A stretch of DNA of 64,000 nucleotides from Chaetoderma sp. LZ-2023a (taxonomy: Eukaryota; Mollusca; Caudofoveata; Chaetodermatida; Chaetodermatidae): contig CM067369.1 in the NCBI GenBank assembly GCA_034401795.1, positions 90,634,579-90,698,578 of the forward strand, written 5' to 3'. Shown one piece after another: positions 25,963 to 38,273 of this stretch; within the stretch, counting starts at the first letter, position 1, and each line of letters begins with the position of its first letter. The notes under the pieces are model-generated. The model did no database searches. It had not been told where the DNA came from and worked only from the letters and a program-made list of their open reading frames with translations. The position numbers and the translations under genes were made by a program.

Positions 25963-26846
25963 TTACCCTTTAACTTTCAAACCAGCCAAAAACAGCTTCT
26001 GTAGTAGTCTTAACAAATGTCCATTTGCAGAACAAGACCATTTTTGTAAATTTACCACTCATACCAGTCATAAATTTCCAAAAATAGTCTTCTCTTGGTC
26101 TGTAAATGGACATTTTCTCTGAGCGAATTTTAATTTTCTTGACAAATTTGAGGGTTAAAGGGTTAACATTCATTTGGCAACTAATCAGCAACACAAGGTT
26201 TAATGTCTCTGTGGTTGGCATCAACAACACAAGGGTTAATGTTTCCTTATAAACAATACAAGGCCCATTCCATGGAAAGTGATCCCAACCGAGAGCTAAT
26301 GCTACAATCCCAAGCTTACAATAATCTTTTAGCTGACTGTCAAGCAGGCCAAGAAGTCCCAAAACTGACCAGAGCAATGGTCTTGAGGAATGTCCATATG
26401 AAAGCCAAGACTAGATTTTTTTTCTTTAATTTATCAATGGAATGACTGGCTCGATAATCTAGCCAGTCATTCCAGTGGTAAATTTTCAAAAATTATTCTT
26501 ACGTCGGCCTGCAAATGGAGGTTCACTGAGCACACACTTAAATTTTCTTGAAAAATCTTGCCCATTAAATGGATAAGGTATGTTTAGCATTCAGGAATGT
26601 CATATAATGTGGATCGTGATGTTCTGTGTACACCCCTTAACCCTCATATCAGCCAAAAACGGCTTCACCAGTGGTCTTGAGAAATGTCCATTAGCAGACA
26701 GAGAAGACTATTTTTGAAAATTTACAACTGGAATGACTGGCTCGGTTATATCCAGTGGTAAATTTTCAAAAATAGTCTCCTCTTGGTCTGCAAATGGAAC
26801 GAAAAAACTCAAATTTACTTGAACAAATTTAAGTGTTAAAGGGTTA
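25963..26846. repeat. Cluster of three family A MITEs
   Basis: Copies at 25963-26166, about 26330-26575, and 26637-26846. The last is clean: TTAACCCTCATATCAGCC to GTGTTAAAGGGTTAA. The outer arms of each copy differ from each other while the inner arms are inverted repeats. Confidence 0.85.
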
Positions 26847-27015
26847 AGGCAGCAACAGCTCTTAGTCAAATTAGTTTCAAAATATTCAACAGCTTACCTG
26901 AACAGTTAGGAATTCAGGTTTCAAAATTTCTAATCGATTCCAACACACGCAAAAAGTGGGCCATGCTTAAATGGAAATAGGTGGCCATAGTTACATGTAG
27001 GAATGGATCATTCAT
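26847..27015. repeat. Family B MITE half
   Basis: Starts directly at the end of a family A copy with AGGCAGCAACAGCTCTTAGT, i.e. only the half right of the palindrome centre, and ends GAATGGATCATTC. Confidence 0.75.
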
Positions 27016-27639
27016 TGTGTCGAACAAATCCCGTATCCGCAGGTAATCTAATTTATTAACCTAAAGAATGTTTGTATGTTCTTTATTTAAAAGAAATAGG
27101 TTTGTCAGTTAATGATGCCTACAAAATGTTTTAAAATTGTAACAATTTTATTCATAATAAAAAACAGGACAGTTATTTTCTTAACACATTAACCAGCCAT
27201 ATATAGCTGTGGGAAGCAGCTCAATAAACCGCCATGTCCCTTACTAAGTCGCAAAAGCGTATTCCATGCTGTATCTAAACAACTACTGATGCGATTTGGC
27301 TTAAATTTTAACACAACAAAGGAACTTGCCATGCGAGATGATTTCCAGACCGTGACTATGATCTGGATAAAACAACACAGGTCTGGATTGGATCAAATTC
27401 TGGAACTATGGATATTTTGGAAACTGCTGGTCCCATTTGGCTCAAATTTTGGTACAGGAAATGGGCTGACCATAGTATTCTAGAAATTTTGGTGTGATCT
27501 AGAAAATCTGAAAAGAATCTACACTGCCCAGCTACCGAGATTCGATCGACCTTGTTTTTACAGTATAATTTTCTCCACTGACTGACTATATGGCTGTAAT
27601 GGAAAACACAGGCAATATTCATACTGTATTATTGAGAAT

Positions 27640-28980
27640 CCTATTATTTTCCCCATAATGTCTTTGTCCTGATGCAAAAATGTGGATTAAGTACTAAATA
27701 TAATTCTCCCACTAATTCATTATGCTAAAATCTTTAAATTGCTGCCTTTGCATGCCTTCTTAATTCTCCTTGTCCTCCTGTGTTCAGAAATCCAATATGC
27801 TCTGCCAGCAGAATAAACACACAGTGGGGACAGTAGCCATTGTAGCTGTGACAATAAGCCTGTCAGAGCACTCTACCAAGCGATGACGAGAGAGCAGATC
27901 GTCGCCTGCCCTGCAGACATTCATTTTTCATCATTAGTCCAGCAAAATTCAATGACAGTTATCTTCCGAGAACTGCGGACAGAGCTCAAGAGATTCCTCA
28001 ATTTAGCAAGCGAGTGAAGCATCGAGCGTCATCATTGTCGTCCTCTGTAGCAAAAGCAGGTTGTTATCTTGCCAGATTTTTATCCATTTCCCCCAATGCT
28101 CCATAGTTTTATAATGGCGGTCATTTACCCTACCCAATTTTAACCCTCATAATACTTCCCCATCAGAAATCACTATTATGTAAGATTATGTAAAAGCTCT
28201 CGAAGTAATGATTACGTCCATTTTGACAGTTGTTGCTGTTTGTGATAGCAACAGCACTCGGCAAAGCGACTCAAAATACTCATCCATTCAATATGCAATA
28301 TGCACCTGATAACAGAAAGTAATGGACCATAGCAGTGCATGTGTTACAATGCTGCCCGAGGTGTGACTGGCCAAGCAAACTTCCATGTTGTCTCTCTTTT
28401 GGAAATTTGCTAGAGATTTCTTGATTCCTAATGCTGCGATCAAGATGAAAAGTGAGCCCAGCCGCACCTCACACACCACACATATGACACAGAAGCACAG
28501 CATGTGAACGGCATGTCTAATTGCATTTGCTCCCAGTCACTGAAGTAATGATCACGGATGTGAAATAAAAGCCGGCCAACTCTTGTTGTCACAGAGGATT
28601 CGCACTCAGTTGTCTGTCACGCGGGAGATTTGTCAAACTGAAACTTTGAACGCTGCAAGTCAAAACTCTGGATCGCCACCGGTGATTGTCGTCAACGGCA
28701 TCGGCACTGCCGCGCACGCTGATTATGGCATAAAAACATGCCGAGCCTGGGCTTTCATGCGGCACTAGTAATCTAACGGGAACAGCGAGAGAAAAGACGA
28801 AGTCATACAAGCGGCTAGAAGTGGAAGGAAATTTATGTCACGGATAAAAACAACATGATAAACCGTTGAACGGAGACGGTCTAATGGAAGATTGGGTTCC
28901 AGATTTGCTGAAAATAAATGGGTGACTGACAAGGGATCGGTTCACACACGGTGAAGTGAGGACAAAGGACCATGCTAGGA
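27640..28980. other. Repeat-poor island, candidate conserved noncoding DNA
   Basis: About 1.3 kb without recognisable MITE, with balanced composition and no convincing coding frame. Short frames at 28288-28503 and 28583-28810 have no family I recognise. Location in the likely first intron or upstream region makes a regulatory role possible, but this is inference. Confidence 0.4.
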
Positions 28981-29096
28981 ATCACTATTGTCTAAGACTG
29001 GCCTAACAACACTGTGATAATACCTTGTGTTTGACATATTAGCAACACAGCTGACACACTGATATCTGGATAGTCTTGCAGCAAGAGAAACGCAAA

Positions 29097-29335
29097 TTAA
29101 CCCTTTAATGGTCATGTTTGGGCTCAAGAAAAATAAAATCCTTGTATAGTAAATATCAACCTACAGGCCACAATGACTTTTTTTAATTGTTCCACCGGAA
29201 TGACTGGCTCATTTATCGAGCCAGTCATTCAAGTGGTAAAATTTCAAAAATAGTTTTCTGGTGACCTTAAATGGACATTCCTCAAGATCATCGCATCCAT
29301 ATGCATGATTCAGCACGTTTGACCATTTCAGGGAA
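29097..29335. repeat. Family A MITE
   Basis: Starts TTAACCCTTTAATGGTCATG, has the complete centre (GGAATGACTGGCTCATTTAT and complement) and ends in a degraded right arm near TTTCAGGGAA. Confidence 0.8.
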
Positions 29336-29389
29336 TACATCTGAATACATTGCTTAGCAAGTTGAAATCAAAAGCGTAACCATGTTTAG

Positions 29390-29800
29390 TATAGTACAAT
29401 TCACCTTTCCAGAGTACCCACCCATCATATGATGTCATAATGAACTGCGTGATGTGTACAATGACATCATAATGAATGACGTCACGAATGATGTCGATAA
29501 GTACGTCACAAATGCATATTTGAAGACAGTCTATGCGTTGTTGTACAAATTGTTTGCTTTTACTATTTAATAAATATTCCGGTGAATATTTTGAAACTAA
29601 TTTGACTGGGCGCTGTTGCTGCAGGCAGCAACAACAGCACCTGGTCAAATTAGTTACAAAATATTCAACAGCTTCCCTGTATAGTTTTCAGGAAATTGAT
29701 GGCTAGGGCATTCGGGGATCGATCAATCCCAACATGGCGAGGTGTGGGTGGAGCTTAGCTAGTGATGGGCGGGACATAGCTAAAAATGGAAAGGTCCATT
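29390..29800. repeat. Family B MITE, long form
   Basis: Close copy of 14350-14768 by eye, with TGACGTCA at 29477-29484, the centre GCTGTTGCTGCAGGCAGCAA and the arm ending TAGCTAAAAATGGA. Confidence 0.85.
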
Positions 29801-30024
29801 CTCATCAAATTAAGTCCAAAATACTAAACAGAATATTCCTTACGTCGTGTTCAAAATTGTACTAACATGTTTCAGTTTTTCTTTTGGAAACAATTTAACG
29901 TATTTATGAACTTTACTGTAATATCACATAATTGGTGGTCACACGCCTCAGAATGTGACAAAAACTGATATGAATAGAGAAGGGAATGCACTGTCATTAC
30001 AGCAGGCGCTCTAATGAGTGAATA

Positions 30025-30600
30025 GCTGTTAACACAAAAACCATCAAATTTTTCAAGGAAATTTCAATTTTCTCATAGAAAAAGTTCATTTGTGGAGCCC
30101 AAGAAGACTATTTTTTTTAATTCACCACTGGAATGATTGGCTCGTTATCAAGCCAATCATTCCAGTGGGAAATTTTCTAAAATAGTTTTCTCTTGGTCTG
30201 GAAAATGGACATTTCTCAAGACCACTGCCGAAGCCGTTTTTGGCTGATATTAGTGTTAAATGGTTAAACAATGTGGACATAGTAAATAATGTCAAAGATA
30301 AAGTCACTGTCTAGCTGGTAATTTACAGACACTGTCCGCCTATAGTTCAAATAGACTCATGTCCAGGAGGGATCCCTGGCTTCTCTTCCTCGTAATGGCA
30401 TTATGTTCTCGCTGTGAGGAAACATCAATTAGATCAATAGCAACTGGCAATAGACCAATTCCTAGCATCAAAACAACAGCACAAAGCCCATTACCCAAAA
30501 TTGAAAAGGTAAAAATCTAGACAGGCACAAAACTCTGACCTGTTCCAGAGTCCACCTGCCATTTTGTGGCAATCAATGTGAATTCTTGAAGCTAGGTGGT
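30025..30600. repeat. Inverted segmental duplication, arm 1
   Basis: A family A MITE (30025-30267) joined to about 330 bp of other sequence (CATGTCCAGGAGGGATCCCT and neighbouring words). The same composite occurs in reverse orientation at 55815-56330, with the MITE at the same junction, so it was copied as a unit. Confidence 0.8.
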
Positions 30601-30693
30601 CATTTACAGGTGTCCAAATGAATACCTCCATTAAAGAATTACTATCTTTTAGCTTCAAAAAGTACATTCTATAAAAAAAAATCCATTGTATTA

Positions 30694-31995
30694 ACCTGAT
30701 AATGGTCAAGCGGCTTAAAATGCCTTCTTCAGTAGGGCTGTGTGGTTACCCAGATTTTGAACCGTCTCAGGATTTTTAAGCATGACGGTTTGAAAACCGG
30801 CGACATAATTTGACAACCGTACAACCGTGTATGTTTAAAAATCTGGTTTTATAATTATTTTTTTAAGGATATATCATAATATATAACATTGATTGTATAA
30901 ATGTGCTTTAATTTTATCTATTTGCGAAATAAACTCTGAAATACAACCATACCCACACACTATCGTAACAGGAGAATGTTGCTAGATCGTATTGCTACAT
31001 AAGTTCAGAAATTTTAATCTGCCAGCGTTTTATTAAATTCTGTAATACACGCTTGAAAGCATATCATAAGCGATCTAGTGTTTCTGATATCTATGTCTAT
31101 TATGAATTTTGAATGCGCATCCTGGACTCTAAACCCGGGACGTGATCTAACCTGCCAAAGTAAGTTGAGATAGAATTTGTCTAATCGCTCGGGCAATCAA
31201 GAGTAATTTCTCGTGAATGTTCAGGAGCTGGCTCGACATATGTTGGACGATACAATTAACACTCGACGCAGGTCGATATACATTATTAGCGTCGGAAAAC
31301 AACTTTTACAGCTTACAACTGATACAGTTTTACACCAAGTCCTTCCAAATCGCGCTTATGATCTACGTATATTAAAACATGTACAAATTTTCTAACTGTA
31401 GTTTAGTCATCCAAAAACATATTTTCTACTCCATGAACCATTTGAATTGGCCACTAAAAGCCACAGTAAATTTGGCAATGTATCTTTCAACGCGTTATCC
31501 TAGAGGGGGGTATACAAATTGCTAATTGTCTAGGAATCTAATATGTGACAGATTGTGCAAGAACTCGAAATGACATATCACGATGAATTTAAATGCGCAA
31601 AATCTAATGTTTTAAAGCAATTTAAGTAATGATTTCACTATATCCTCTAAAATTGCATTGGATACTATACATGTAGCTACAGATTTAGGTCTACCTCTAA
31701 AAACGTTCTATTTTCGTAGTATTGCGAATTATTTTTTTCACACAAAAACTGAAAATATTTTCAGCCAATAAACCGGATATCCGGTTAAAACCGGATTTAT
31801 GACCAACACCGTCACCGGTTGTGTTCCTACCAAAACCGCTCAGCCCTATTCCTCAGTGGTGTTGAGGAATGTCCATTTGCATGTTAAGAAACCTTTTTTT
31901 TTAATTACCACTGGAATGACTGGCTAGAAAGCTAGTCATTCTAGCGATAATTTTTCAAAAATTGTCTTCTCTTGGCTTGCAAATGACATTTAACA
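30694..31995. repeat. Family A MITE split by a hAT-like element
   Basis: Left part ACCTGATAATGGTCAAG to CCTTCTTCAG (30694-30732); right part from CAGTGGTGTTGAGGAATG onward (31854-31995), including the central AATGACTGGCTAGAAAGCTA hairpin. Insertion is at the CTGCAGTGG-equivalent position of the arm. Confidence 0.8.
30733..31848. mobile_element. hAT-like nonautonomous element (1116 bp)
   Basis: Inverted ends TAGGGCTGTGTGGTT and AACCGCTCAGCCCTA, flanked by an 8 bp target duplication TTCTTCAG / TTCCTCAG (7 of 8 match). Ends and duplication length fit hAT elements. The interior has short frames (31014-31196, 31213-31395) with no recognisable transposase motif, so it is nonautonomous or decayed. 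Subterminal CCGGTT/AACCGG words occur near both ends. Confidence 0.8.
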
Positions 31996-32300
31996 AGCAT
32001 TCTGTTTTGCAATACATGTCCCCTACTGGGTGAGATAAACCTTCAGAGATCGACAGTTGAAAACTCCCATTAAAAATTGACAAAAACGTCTGAAACTCTA
32101 ACTTAATCCACAATTTCTCCTAAGAATGCAATGTACCCAGTTTCAGTTGAATATGTTGAAGAAGGAAAAAGTCTGGCAAGCTGATATTTTTATTTTTCAT
32201 AAGTCGAAAGGGGACATAAGTCTATCAACTATTGATAGAAACGCCTGAAGCTCAAACTTGATCTGAAATCTCTTATACCAAAGTAATGTACCAAGAAAGA
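31985..32300. repeat. Repeat E, partial copy
   Basis: Begins CAAGCATTCTGTTTTGCAAT and follows the first units of the 5408-6232 copy, then diverges. The stretch 32300-32930 shows no gene. Confidence 0.65.
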
Positions 32301-32934
32301 ATTCTGCCAACGTCAACTTTCTGCTCCCACATCCATCATGTCCCATATCCCCTTGGAAATGTCATCTTGCAGTCCACAATAATACTGGTAACTCACAAAC
32401 AAATTTGATTGAAATCCACCAAACAGTTTCGGAAGAGTTAGCTGGATGGACGTGGTGGATACATGGAAGGACAGATGGACAGACGAAGGCAGTTGCAATG
32501 TACCCTTCATTTTTTTCAAAGCGCATGGGTTTAAATATTTTGATTTTCCTGACCAGGTTTTACCATTAGGCCTAAAAAAATTAAATGCATGTATGTTTCC
32601 GATTCCGTTACTTAGTCCTACCTGCAACAAAAGTTGCACCTACCTGCCCAAAAATGCTGTTGCTAAATTAATTTGATACATATTTAGCAAAAACATGGTA
32701 AAAGGAGACCCAACCCCATCCCAAAAAAAATAATTCCTTACCCATTTACATGAGGTTTTGGGAGCAAGTAATAAAAAATATATGCTATTTAGTTTGGCCT
32801 TAAGAGATCACCTTTATTTAGCAATGGTGAATGAGATGCCCCTAAAAGTGATCACCCTGACCTTGAGCTGAACTTATATTCATTAAATTCTCTTTAGCAT
32901 GATAGTAACCAATGGCTCATTATGCTCACCTGGA

Positions 32935-33169
32935 TTAACCCTTTAACACTCAAGACTGTCAAAAACGGGTTCAGCAGTGGTCTTGACAAATGTCCATTTG
33001 CAGGTCGAGAGGATTATTTTTGAAACTTTACCACTGGAATGACTGGCTTGATTACTGAGCCAGTCATTCCAGTGGTAAATTTTCAAAAACAATCCCTTGG
33101 TCTGCAAATGGATATTTTCTATGAGAAAATTGGAATTTTCTTGAACAAATTTCAGAGTTAAAGGGCTAA
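32935..33169. repeat. Family A MITE, well preserved
   Basis: TTAACCCTTTAACACTCAAG to GAGTTAAAGGGCTAA with complete palindromic centre. It directly borders the minisatellite that starts at about 33178. Confidence 0.85.
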
Positions 33170-33177
33170 AATAAACT

Positions 33178-34712
33178 GCAAAAATGTGAATAGCTGCAAC
33201 AATGTGAATAGCTGCAATGTGAATCAGGCTGCAACAATGTGACTAGCTGCAACAATGTGAATAGCTGCAACAATGTGAATCAGGCTGCAACAATGTGAAT
33301 CAGGCTGCAACAATGTGAATAGCTGCAACAATGTGAATCAGGCTGCAACAATGTGAATAGCTGCAACAATGTGAATCAGGCTGCAACAATGTGAATCAGG
33401 CTGCAACAATGTGAATCAGGCTGCAACAGTGTGAATAGCTACAACAATGTGAATCAGGCTGCAACAATGTGAATCAGGCTGCAACAATGTGAATAGCTGC
33501 AACAATGTTGCCCTGTAGGTGGGGCTTAGAATACACCTTCCGTATCCTCTGCGTGTCGTAAGAGGCGACTAAAGGAGGTAAGGGTGAGGTAACCCTGACA
33601 GAAACCTCGAGTGCTGAAGACGGAGGTTCCAGGCCGCATGGCGCACTTTAATAAACCATGGATCCACGCACTTAACGCTTATGATCATGTCGATAGTCAC
33701 TTACAGGACTGGCGGTATGATCAGCGAACGAAAAGAAGAAGAAGCTGCAACAATGTGAATAGCTGAACCAATGTGAATCAGGCTGCAACAATGTGAATCA
33801 GGCTGCAACAATGTGAATCAGGCTGCAACAATGTGAATCAGGCTGCAACAATGTGAATAGCTGCAACAATGTGAATCAGGCTGCAACAATGTGAATAGCT
33901 GAAACAATGTGAATAGACGAAACAATGTGAATCAGGCTGCAACAATATGAATCAGGCTGCAACAATATGAATCAGGCTGCAACAATATGAATCAGGCTGC
34001 AACAATGTGAATCAGGCTGCAACAATGTGAATCAGGCTGCAACAATGTGAATCAGGCTGCAACAACGTGAATCAGGCTGCAACAACGTGAATCAGGCTGC
34101 AACAATGTGAATCAGGCTGCAACAATGTGAATCAGGCTGCAACAATGTGAATTAGGCTGCAACAATGTGAATCAGGATGCAACAATGTGAATAGCTGCAC
34201 CAATGTGAACAGCTGCACCAATGTGAACAGCTGCAACAATGTGAACAGCTGAAACAATGTGAATCATAGCTGCAACAATGTGAATAGCTGCACCAATGTG
34301 AATAGCTGCAACAATGTGAATAGCTGCAACAATGTGAACAGCTGCAACAATGTGAATAGCTGCAACAATGGGAATAGCTGAAACAATGTGAATAGCTGCA
34401 ACAATGTGAATAGCTGAAACAATGTGAATAGCTGCAACAATGTGAACAGCTGCAACAATGTGAACAGCTGCAACAATGTGAATCAGGCTGCAACAATGTG
34501 AATAGCTGCAACAATGTGAATCAGGCTGCAACAATGTGAATAGCTGAAACAATGTGAATCAGGCTGCAACAATGTGAATAGCTGCAACAATGTGAATAGC
34601 TGCAACAATATGAATCAGGCTGCAACAATGTGAATAGCTGCAACACTGTGAATAGCTGCAACAATGTGAATAGCTGCAACAATGTGAATAGCTGCAACAA
34701 TGTGAATAACTG
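33178..34712. repeat. Minisatellite of 18 and 20 bp units
   Basis: Roughly 70 tandem units of CTGCAACAATGTGAATAG (18 bp) and CTGCAACAATGTGAATCAGG (20 bp) in an irregular mixture, with variants AATATGAAT, AACGTGAAT, GAAACAATG and CACCAATG. Runs of the 20 bp type dominate 33.95-34.19 kb, the 18 bp type 34.2-34.5 kb. Interrupted by a SINE-like insertion at 33509-33744. The Cys/Ser/His-rich or Leu/Gln-rich reading frames on the minus strand are produced by the repeat and are not genes. Confidence 0.95.
33509..33744 (+). mobile_element. SINE-like insertion
   Basis: 236 bp with an A-rich AAAAGAAGAAGAAG 3' tail, inserted in the minisatellite. It carries a pol III B-box-like GGTTCCAGGCC (33625-33635), which fits GGTTCNANNCC, and the core CGTGTCGTAAGAGGCGACTA, which I recall from invertebrate SINE cores but cannot confirm. 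The target duplication cannot be resolved inside the tandem repeat. Confidence 0.65.
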
Positions 34713-34879
34713 TATAGAACTAGCCTGTGCACAAGCATAATACACTCAATTCACCTTTTTCACAGTTTTTAATAAACTCCTCAAAGGTAATATTATATGA
34801 GAGTTACATGTATTGCATGGAAACAAATATTTTATCATATAATGTTGAATCTTAAGTACATATATGTTAAATAATGTAT

Positions 34880-34898
34880 GGGGGGGGGGGGGGGGGAA
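34880..34898. repeat. Poly-G tract
   Basis: About 18 G in a row following the minisatellite. A second G-rich run is at 34999-35013. Confidence 0.9.
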
Positions 34899-35264
34899 AT
34901 GATGTTTTCAATATTTGTCATATATTCTTATTTAGGTGTAATATCTTACACTGTACATCTTGATAATAGGTTGCTACCCTACCTTTGACCCATTTTCAGG
35001 GGGAGGGGAGGGGAACTATAATACAGCTGATTTGAGTCAGAAAGTTTACACCTGTCTTTGCAGTATATTTATTTTCTACTTATCTAGTATGACACGAGAG
35101 CTTAATTTGTAATAGGCGTAGTTGCACATGTATTTCATTTCCTCATATTCCAGTAGGGGATGGGACTCCCTGCATGTGTGCAAAACACAGATAAGTCTCG
35201 ACCTGGCCTGAATATCCGCTAAACATGTACTAGTTATTGGCCAAGTGACACACAAATAAATGTG

Positions 35265-35480
35265 GGTTAAAACTTTAACACTCTGCTGAGGTCTTGAAAA
35301 AAATGTCTATTTGCAGACAAAGAGAAGACTATTTTTTTTAATGTACCACTGGAATGACTGGCTTGATAAGCGAGCAAGTCATTCAGGGGCAAATTTTCAA
35401 AAATAGTCTTCTCTTGGTCTGCAAATGAAAATTTTCTATGAGAATATTGTAAGTTTCTTGAACAAGTTTGAGTGTTAAAG
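35265..35480. repeat. Family A MITE
   Basis: GGTTAAAACTTTAACACTC to GAGTGTTAAAG; complete inner arms and centre, ends partly degraded. A short truncated copy follows at 35504-35625. Confidence 0.8.
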
Positions 35481-35635
35481 TATCACAACATCTACTGTGT
35501 ATTTAACCCTTTACTGCCCATATGCTAGCAAAAATCTGCCTTCACAGTGGGCTTGAGAAATCTCGATTTACAAGCCAATAGATGATTTCAGTGATAAATT
35601 AAAAGAATAAACAAAAATTTTAGTTTTCAATAAGG

Positions 35636-35853
35636 TTAACTCTTACCACTCTGCTGTCAAAACTTTAAATTTTCAAATTAAATTAAAAGATGAATGAGCG
35701 TTCATTTTTCAATAAATTTGGTGGGAGATACTGCTGTCGTAGACAGCAACATCTTCCACCAAAATTGTTGGAAAATGCACACCAGTTTCTTTGCTATTGA
35801 CACAGTAAAAGTTACAATATTGCCATCAGAGTGGTGCGGGTTAATAAGCAAAA
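35636..35853. repeat. Family C palindromic MITE, intact
   Basis: TTAACTCTTACCACTCTG to CAGAGTGGTGCGGGTTAA. Centre GCTGTCGTAGACAGC inside AAATTTGGTGGGAGATAC and its complement. It ends in TTAA like family A but has unrelated arms. This is the reference for the split copy at 26-656. Confidence 0.85.
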
Positions 35854-36394
35854 GCTCAGATTTTCTAGCGAGGAGAAACACTGTTTTCAAAATGGCCATC
35901 CTTTATAATTCACATTAACCGTATAATGCTTTAATAACACTTTAAAGCTAAAATCTGCTCAAGAAAATGTCAAATTTCCCATATAAGATGTTTATTTTCA
36001 GGTGAAGATTATTTTTTGAAAATTTACCACTAGAACGACTGGATCGGCTGTAAATGTGGTCTATGTCAACAACCTATTCGTTTAAGATCAGGCATCTAGC
36101 CGAAAAAGGTTACAGAAAAATAATTTTAATTGTTTTTGAACACATTCCATTAGTTTCCCATCCAATAGCTAGACATTGTTAAATCATAAACAGCTCGCCT
36201 ATGGTCCCTGATGGATGTGTCCAGCAAGAAAAAACGGGCTGAAAGTGGCAATGGAAACAAAAAAGAATTTTAATTTTTTACATGAAAAAGTCATTCAAAA
36301 TCCCCTGGAATGAAGAATTTATTTCCAGCACAAATGGTATTCTTTGCATGAAAATTGTCCAGCAAATGCCATTGTGCGCAAAGATCATTTAAGC

Positions 36395-36622
36395 TGTAAC
36401 ACTCAAGTAACCCAAGACAGCTTCTGCAGTAGTCTTGGGAAATGTCAATTTTCAGTCTACCAAGAAGACTATTTTTGATAATTTACCACTGACTGGAATG
36501 AATGCCTCGATTCTGGCAGCAAATTTTCAAAATCATCTCTTGGCCACATGGTGGGCAAATGAACATTTTCCACAAGACATTTTAAATTTTCTTGAGCAAC
36601 TTTGCGGGCTGAATGGTTAAAA
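36395..36622. repeat. Family A MITE, degraded
   Basis: CTGTAACACTCAAG to GGCTGAATGGTTAA, with central part altered. The stretch 35860-36390 shows no gene; part of it (35935-36050) is another truncated family A arm. Confidence 0.65.
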
Positions 36623-36734
36623 ACTAAACCTTGAGTTCAACAAATAATAATTACATTGATGCACTGCTATCATATGTGCTAACAGATTCTTATTATATAG
36701 ATAATGTCTGACAATGATAAACTGGTTTACGTCA

Positions 36735-37155
36735 ATTCACCTTTCCAGTGTCGATCCATCATCTGACCTCGTATGACATCACAATCAGCCCAGCTGATGT
36801 GATCAGGTGTATGATGACATCACAACCATTACGTCACAAAGCGTTCCATATAGACCGTCACCAAATCTCAAATACTCTGACACGTTGTATAAATTGCATG
36901 TCTTTGTAATTCTTTGCTATTTAATGAACATGCTCTTGAATATTTTGAAACTAATTTGACTGGGCGCTGTTGCTGCCATAGGTAGCAACAGCACTCAGTC
37001 AAATTAGTTACAAAATATTCAACAGCTTCTCTGTATAGTTTTCAGGAAATTGATAGTTGGGGTATTCGGGGATCGATCAATCCCAACACGGCGAGGTGTG
37101 GGTGGAGCTTAGCTAGTGATGGGCGGGGTATAGCTAAAAATATAAGGGTCCATTA
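36735..37155. repeat. Family B MITE, long form
   Basis: Starts AATTCACCTTTCCAGTGTCG, contains ATTACGTCAC, the centre TGTTGCTGCCATAGGTAGCA, and ends TATAGCTAAAAATATAAGG. Confidence 0.85.
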
Positions 37156-37519
37156 TCTAAATTTCTAAAGACCACTACAAAAGCGTGTTTTGGCCGGATT
37201 GAGCATTGAAGGATTAATGAAACATGACATCAATAAGCATGACTTGTATCAAAACTGCAGTATGTATGGCTATGTCAATAGCTATACCAGATTAGAGACA
37301 TCACCAAAGGACTTAAACAAACGCTGAAGCTTACAAAGTCTCACCTGTAAACACATGGATAGTGTGGATTACCAAAGCAGACTTGGCATGGTTTGTAATA
37401 CACATATTCAGTAAGAACCAACAAACAACTGTCACCTTTAAATTTCCCAAAATGAAATTACCGGTAGTAATGATGCAGATAATACCCCTGCATAGCATAA
37501 AAAACTTAATGTTCAAAAA

Positions 37520-38052
37520 GCAGTTCTGTATCAAGGTCACAGTGACCGTGACCTTGTGACCCCAGCATCATCGTGCTGCTTCCTAACATTATAGGTAACC
37601 ATGTATCCAAGCTCAGTTGCAATAGGGTTAACCAATCATGAAATATAAGCTGAGGTTTTGCTAAACACAAAAGCTTAAATGTTGAAATAACAGTTCTGTA
37701 TTAAGGTCAGTGACTTTGACCTTTGACCTTGTGACCCCAACATCATCATGCTGTTTCCTAACATTATAGGTAACCATGTATCCAAGTTTAGTTGTAATGG
37801 GCTTAACCAATCATGAAATATTAGCTGAGAAGTTTTGCTAAACGCAGAACCTTAATGTTGACGCCGTCGCCATAGGAAAAGTGATATCCGTCTCGCTTTC
37901 TGATACACAGGCGAGATAAAAACCGTAACCAAAAGATTTTCTATTGTGCATCCGACGTCACTGCCACCACCGACAACGGCATTGTCACCGCCGGAAAGAG
38001 TAATCCCTATGTCTCGCTTTCTGCTATGCAGGCGAGATAAAAATAAAAATAT
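37520..38052. repeat. Tandem-duplicated interspersed repeat
   Basis: Two units of roughly 165-170 bp (GTGACCTTGTGACCCCA(A/G)CATCAT ... GCTAAACGCA, shown here in part) at about 37540-37690 and 37715-37860, followed by a segment ending twice in CAGGCGAGATAAAAA (37910, 38030). No coding capacity. Confidence 0.65.
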
Positions 38053-38273
38053 TTGTACCATAACATGCATACTAAATCATGTGAAAATAACTGTCATTCA
38101 CAAAAGCGCCACCTGATGAGAGATGCGTCATACAGCAGGTTCATCTTATTAGTAATCATGTACTTTTGTCAGCTACAGATTATAAATAATCAACTCTTTA
38201 CTAGCTAACTTTGAAGATGCTACACTTATTGTACGTACATAAGAAGGAAGGTACATACTGTAGGTAAGGAGAA

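Noticed and set aside
33178..34712. Possible CRISPR-like array
   Set aside because: Units abut without unique spacers and the surrounding DNA is metazoan; it is a minisatellite.
34152..34745. Cys/Ser/His-rich and Leu/Gln-rich frames of 70-126 residues
   Set aside because: All frames are open because the 18 bp minisatellite unit is a multiple of three and lacks stops; they are products of the repeat.
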